The notes below the pieces were generated by a model, which worked only from the letters and a program-made list of their open reading frames with translations, was not told the DNA's origin and searched no databases. This document shows positions 4,698-6,542 of a stretch of 6,542 bases of DNA, one piece after another. The stretch's first letter is position 1, and the number at the start of each line of letters is the position of its first letter. The translations under genes and the position numbers were made by a program. This stretch comes from an uncultured Angelakisella sp. (GTDB lineage Bacteria; Bacillota; Clostridia; Oscillospirales; Ruminococcaceae), in contig CAJFUT010000245.1 in the NCBI GenBank assembly GCA_904420255.1, positions 1-6,542 of the forward strand, in the 5' to 3' direction.

Positions 4698-6401
4698 ATG
4701 AGAAAGACACTTTCCCTGCTGCTCTGCATCGCAATGCTTCTCACCGTTGCCGCCTGCGGTGGCGGCGGCGAAGCCAGCCAGAGCCCCAGCCAAGGTGCCC
4801 AGACCCTCACCGGCACCGGCGAAGGCTTCGGCGGACTGCTCACTGTTTCCGTCACCGTTGACGGGGACACCATCACCGCCGTGGAGGTCACCAGCCACAA
4901 TGAAACCGAAAATGTGGCCGGCGCCGCCCTCACCGATATCCCCGCCGCCATTGTGGAGGCCAATTCCGCCGACGTGGACGCCGTTTCCGGCGCCACCATC
5001 ACCAGCAACGCCATTATGTACGCGGTGAAAAACGCCCTGGACCCTGAGGCCAACCCCGCCCCTGTGGAGGAGGAGCCCGCTTCCTCGGCCCCTGCGGAGA
5101 TCGCCGCCGCCGAGGCCTACCAGGGCTTCGGTCTCTCCAGCACCGTCCGGATGGGCCCCGGCTCGGACGACACCGACACCCCCGTCTACAGCATCAACCA
5201 GGTCTTTGCCAACGTCATTTTTGACGGCGACGGCAAGATCCTGAACATCTACATGGACCAGCTGGAGTATGCCACCCCCAACTACGACGGCGCCTCCATG
5301 CCCCACTTCACCGGCTGGCCCGGCCAGAGCTACAACAATGACTCCGACCACGACGCCGTGGTGGACGGCACCCTCACCGCCACCGAGGACAGCTTCCTGG
5401 CTGAGGTTTCCGGTTGGGCCACCAAGCGGGACCGGGGCGATGATTACGTCATGGGCACCGGCACCTGGAGCCAGCAGATGGACACCTTCCAGCAGCTCTT
5501 TGTGGGCATGACGGTGGACGAGGTTGAGGAATGGTTCGCGAAGTACTGCTCCGACGCCAACGGCCGTCCCCTCCAGGAGACCAGCGAGGGCGAGGGTGAC
5601 GCGGAGAAATACGCCGCCCTCACCGACGAGGAGAAGGCCATGCTGGCCGACGTCACCTCCTCCGCCACCATGAGCCTCAACGACAGCCACGGCAACCTTC
5701 TGGCCGCCATCCGGGACGCCTATGAAAAGAGGGTCCCCCTGGAGGTGGAATCCGCCAGCGCCCTGGGCTTCGGCCTGGTGAACGGCGGCCGCATCGGCCC
5801 CGGCTCTGACGACACCGACACCCCCGTCTACAGCGTCAACCAGATTTTTGCCAACGCCCTCTTTGACGGCGAAGGCAGGATTGTCAGCCTCTATGTGGAC
5901 CAGCTGGAGTACGCCACCCCCAACTACGACGGCGCCTCCATGCCCCACCTCACCGGCTGGCCCGGCCAGAGCTACAACAACGATTCCGACCATGACGCCG
6001 TGGTGGACGGCACCATCGACGCCACCGAGGAAAGCTTCACCGCCGAGGTGGAGAACTGGCTCACCAAACGGGAGCGGGGCGCCGACTATGTCATGGGCAC
6101 CGGCAGCTGGTACCAGCAGATGGATAAATTCCAGGAGGTCTTTATCGGCATGACGGTGGACGAGGTTGAGGAGTGGTTCCAGAAATACTGCTCCGACGCC
6201 AACGGCCGTCCCCTCCAGGAGAGCAGTTCCGGCGAAGGCGACGCGGAGAAGTACGCCGCCCTCACCGATGAGGAGAAGGCTATGCTGGCCGACGTCACCT
6301 CCTCCGCCACCATGAGCCTCAACGACAGCCACGGGGACATCCTCTCCGCCATCAAGGACGCCTACGAGAACCGCATCGACGTCAACCTGACCCTGGGCTG
6401 A
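4698..6401 (+). CDS. Exported FMN-binding lipoprotein with duplicated C-terminal module
   Basis: A 567-residue lipoprotein, probably a membrane-anchored extracytoplasmic electron carrier. A signal peptide with lipobox VAAC (17-20) places the lipidated Cys20 before a GGGG/Ser-Gln-rich linker. Residues about 36-113 form an FMN_bind domain (RnfG/NqrC/PplA type) ending in AVSGATITSNAI (95-106); Thr100 in SGAT is the expected site of covalent FMN attachment by ApbE. After a Pro/Glu/Ala linker (114-140) come two copies of one module (about 141-344 and 355-558, constant offset 214 residues). Over 151-344 versus 365-558 I count 159 of 194 identical (82%). Each starts with an FMN_bind-like strand region (FANVIFDGDGKI / FANALFDGEGRI) and ends in DVTSSATMSLNDSHG followed by a helix, aligning with the SGAT motif (Thr324, Thr538). 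Each has one cysteine (284, 498) in KYCSDANGRPLQ. The start is supported by AAGGAG (4685-4690), 7 nt from the ATG. Single-gene unit with its own promoter and terminator. The redox partner and the modification of copies 2 and 3 are unproven. Confidence 0.88.
   Translation: MRKTLSLLLCIAMLLTVAACGGGGEASQSPSQGAQTLTGTGEGFGGLLTVSVTVDGDTITAVEVTSHNETENVAGAALTDIPAAIVEANSADVDAVSGATITSNAIMYAVKNALDPEANPAPVEEEPASSAPAEIAAAEAYQGFGLSSTVRMGPGSDDTDTPVYSINQVFANVIFDGDGKILNIYMDQLEYATPNYDGASMPHFTGWPGQSYNNDSDHDAVVDGTLTATEDSFLAEVSGWATKRDRGDDYVMGTGTWSQQMDTFQQLFVGMTVDEVEEWFAKYCSDANGRPLQETSEGEGDAEKYAALTDEEKAMLADVTSSATMSLNDSHGNLLAAIRDAYEKRVPLEVESASALGFGLVNGGRIGPGSDDTDTPVYSVNQIFANALFDGEGRIVSLYVDQLEYATPNYDGASMPHLTGWPGQSYNNDSDHDAVVDGTIDATEESFTAEVENWLTKRERGADYVMGTGSWYQQMDKFQEVFIGMTVDEVEEWFQKYCSDANGRPLQESSSGEGDAEKYAALTDEEKAMLADVTSSATMSLNDSHGDILSAIKDAYENRIDVNLTLG
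5148..5729 (+). repeat. Intragenic direct repeat, copy 1 (642-bp period)
   Basis: Encodes residues 151-344 of the lipoprotein and matches 5790-6371 at a constant offset of 642 bp with no indels. Long stretches are identical in DNA, including third codon positions; the longest I found is 53 bp at 5640-5692, covering the SSATMSLNDSHG motif. Divergence is concentrated in the regions around residues 173-186, 236-249 and 263-269. Confidence 0.93.
5790..6371 (+). repeat. Intragenic direct repeat, copy 2 (642-bp period)
   Basis: Second copy, encoding residues 365-558. The 53-bp identical block lies at 6282-6334. The retained synonymous identity indicates a fairly recent duplication or ongoing gene conversion. 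It also makes the locus prone to loss or gain of a module by recombination. Confidence 0.93.
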
Positions 6402-6427
6402 GCCCCGCGGTCCGGCCAGGACATCCA

Positions 6428-6459
6428 GCGGCGCGAAGCAGCAGCTTCGCGCCGCTTTT
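6428..6459 (+). terminator. Intrinsic terminator after the lipoprotein gene
   Basis: A perfect 12-bp stem, GCGGCGCGAAGC (6428-6439) with GCTTCGCGCCGC (6444-6455), has the tetraloop AGCA and is followed by TTTT (6456-6459). It lies 26 bp after the stop codon. The T-run is short but the stem is very stable. Confidence 0.85.
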
Positions 6460-6483
6460 CATGTAGCTTTAGCGAAAGAAATC

Positions 6484-6520
6484 CACCAGCTATGCTGGTG
6501 AGAATAAAAATCTTAAGATT
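6484..6520. other. Hairpin plus 12-bp palindrome at the right edge; possible mobile-element end
   Basis: CACCAGC (6484-6490) pairs perfectly with GCTGGTG (6494-6500) across the loop TAT. Eight bases later is the perfect 12-bp palindrome AATCTTAAGATT (6509-6520), then an anti-Shine-Dalgarno-like CCTCCTTTT (6529-6537). A short subterminal hairpin beside an A+T-rich border resembles the ends of IS200/IS605-type elements in gut Clostridia. That is recollection and inference; no transposase is visible because the window ends here. No gene is supported in 6402-6542. Confidence 0.35.
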
Positions 6521-6542
6521 ACAAGAAACCTCCTTTTGCTAA

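Noticed and set aside
4614..6332. 572-codon minus-strand open frame opposite the lipoprotein gene
   Set aside because: It mirrors the internal repeat of the real gene, is Gly/Val/His-rich, and runs through the lipoprotein promoter region. No start signal supports it.
6502..6542. Minus-strand gene start using AAAAGGAGG near the right edge
   Set aside because: Reading leftward there is no ATG or GTG at suitable distance; the nearest TTG is followed at once by a stop codon.

Overview
The window carries four intact genes, all on the + strand, in high-GC DNA with AGGAGG-type ribosome binding sites, ATG starts, sigma-70/SigA-type promoters and GC-rich intrinsic terminators. Together with a Gram-positive-style flavin-binding lipoprotein, this suggests a GC-rich gut Clostridia member, probably Oscillospiraceae (Flavonifractor/Lawsonibacter-like). 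That placement is inference from style and was not tested by database search.

Layout. Positions 1-398 hold no gene that I can support. They contain an array of non-coding repeats and palindromes: two copies of a 47-bp block exactly 118 bp apart, a perfect 11-bp-stem hairpin, and two copies of a G+C-rich 14-mer motif 53 bp apart. A promoter at 399-427 drives gltX (473-1933, glutamyl-tRNA synthetase), which ends in a terminator at 2004-2043. An extended -10 promoter at 2100-2127 then reads into a PLP-dependent class I/II aminotransferase (2205-3395) and trpS (3425-4459, tryptophanyl-tRNA synthetase). These two are separated by 29 bp and look like a two-gene operon closed by a very strong terminator at 4477-4512. 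A consensus promoter at 4595-4623 drives a single-gene unit, a 567-residue lipoprotein (4698-6401), ending in a perfect 12-bp-stem terminator at 6428-6459. The last 60 bases contain a hairpin and a 12-bp palindrome that may be the edge of an IS200/IS605-like element or another dispersed repeat.

How the genes work together. The first three are housekeeping: charging of tRNA-Glu and tRNA-Trp, and amino-acid transamination. No T-box leader was found before either synthetase gene. The fourth is the most interesting. It is an exported lipoprotein with a canonical FMN_bind domain carrying the ApbE-type flavinylation motif SGATITS, followed by two ~200-residue modules that are 82% identical by hand count. 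Each module ends in a divergent SGAT-like motif (SSATMSL). If all three threonines are modified, this would be a three-flavin, membrane-anchored, extracytoplasmic electron carrier related in concept to PplA and RnfG/NqrC. No partner genes (apbE, ndh2, rnf) lie in the window.
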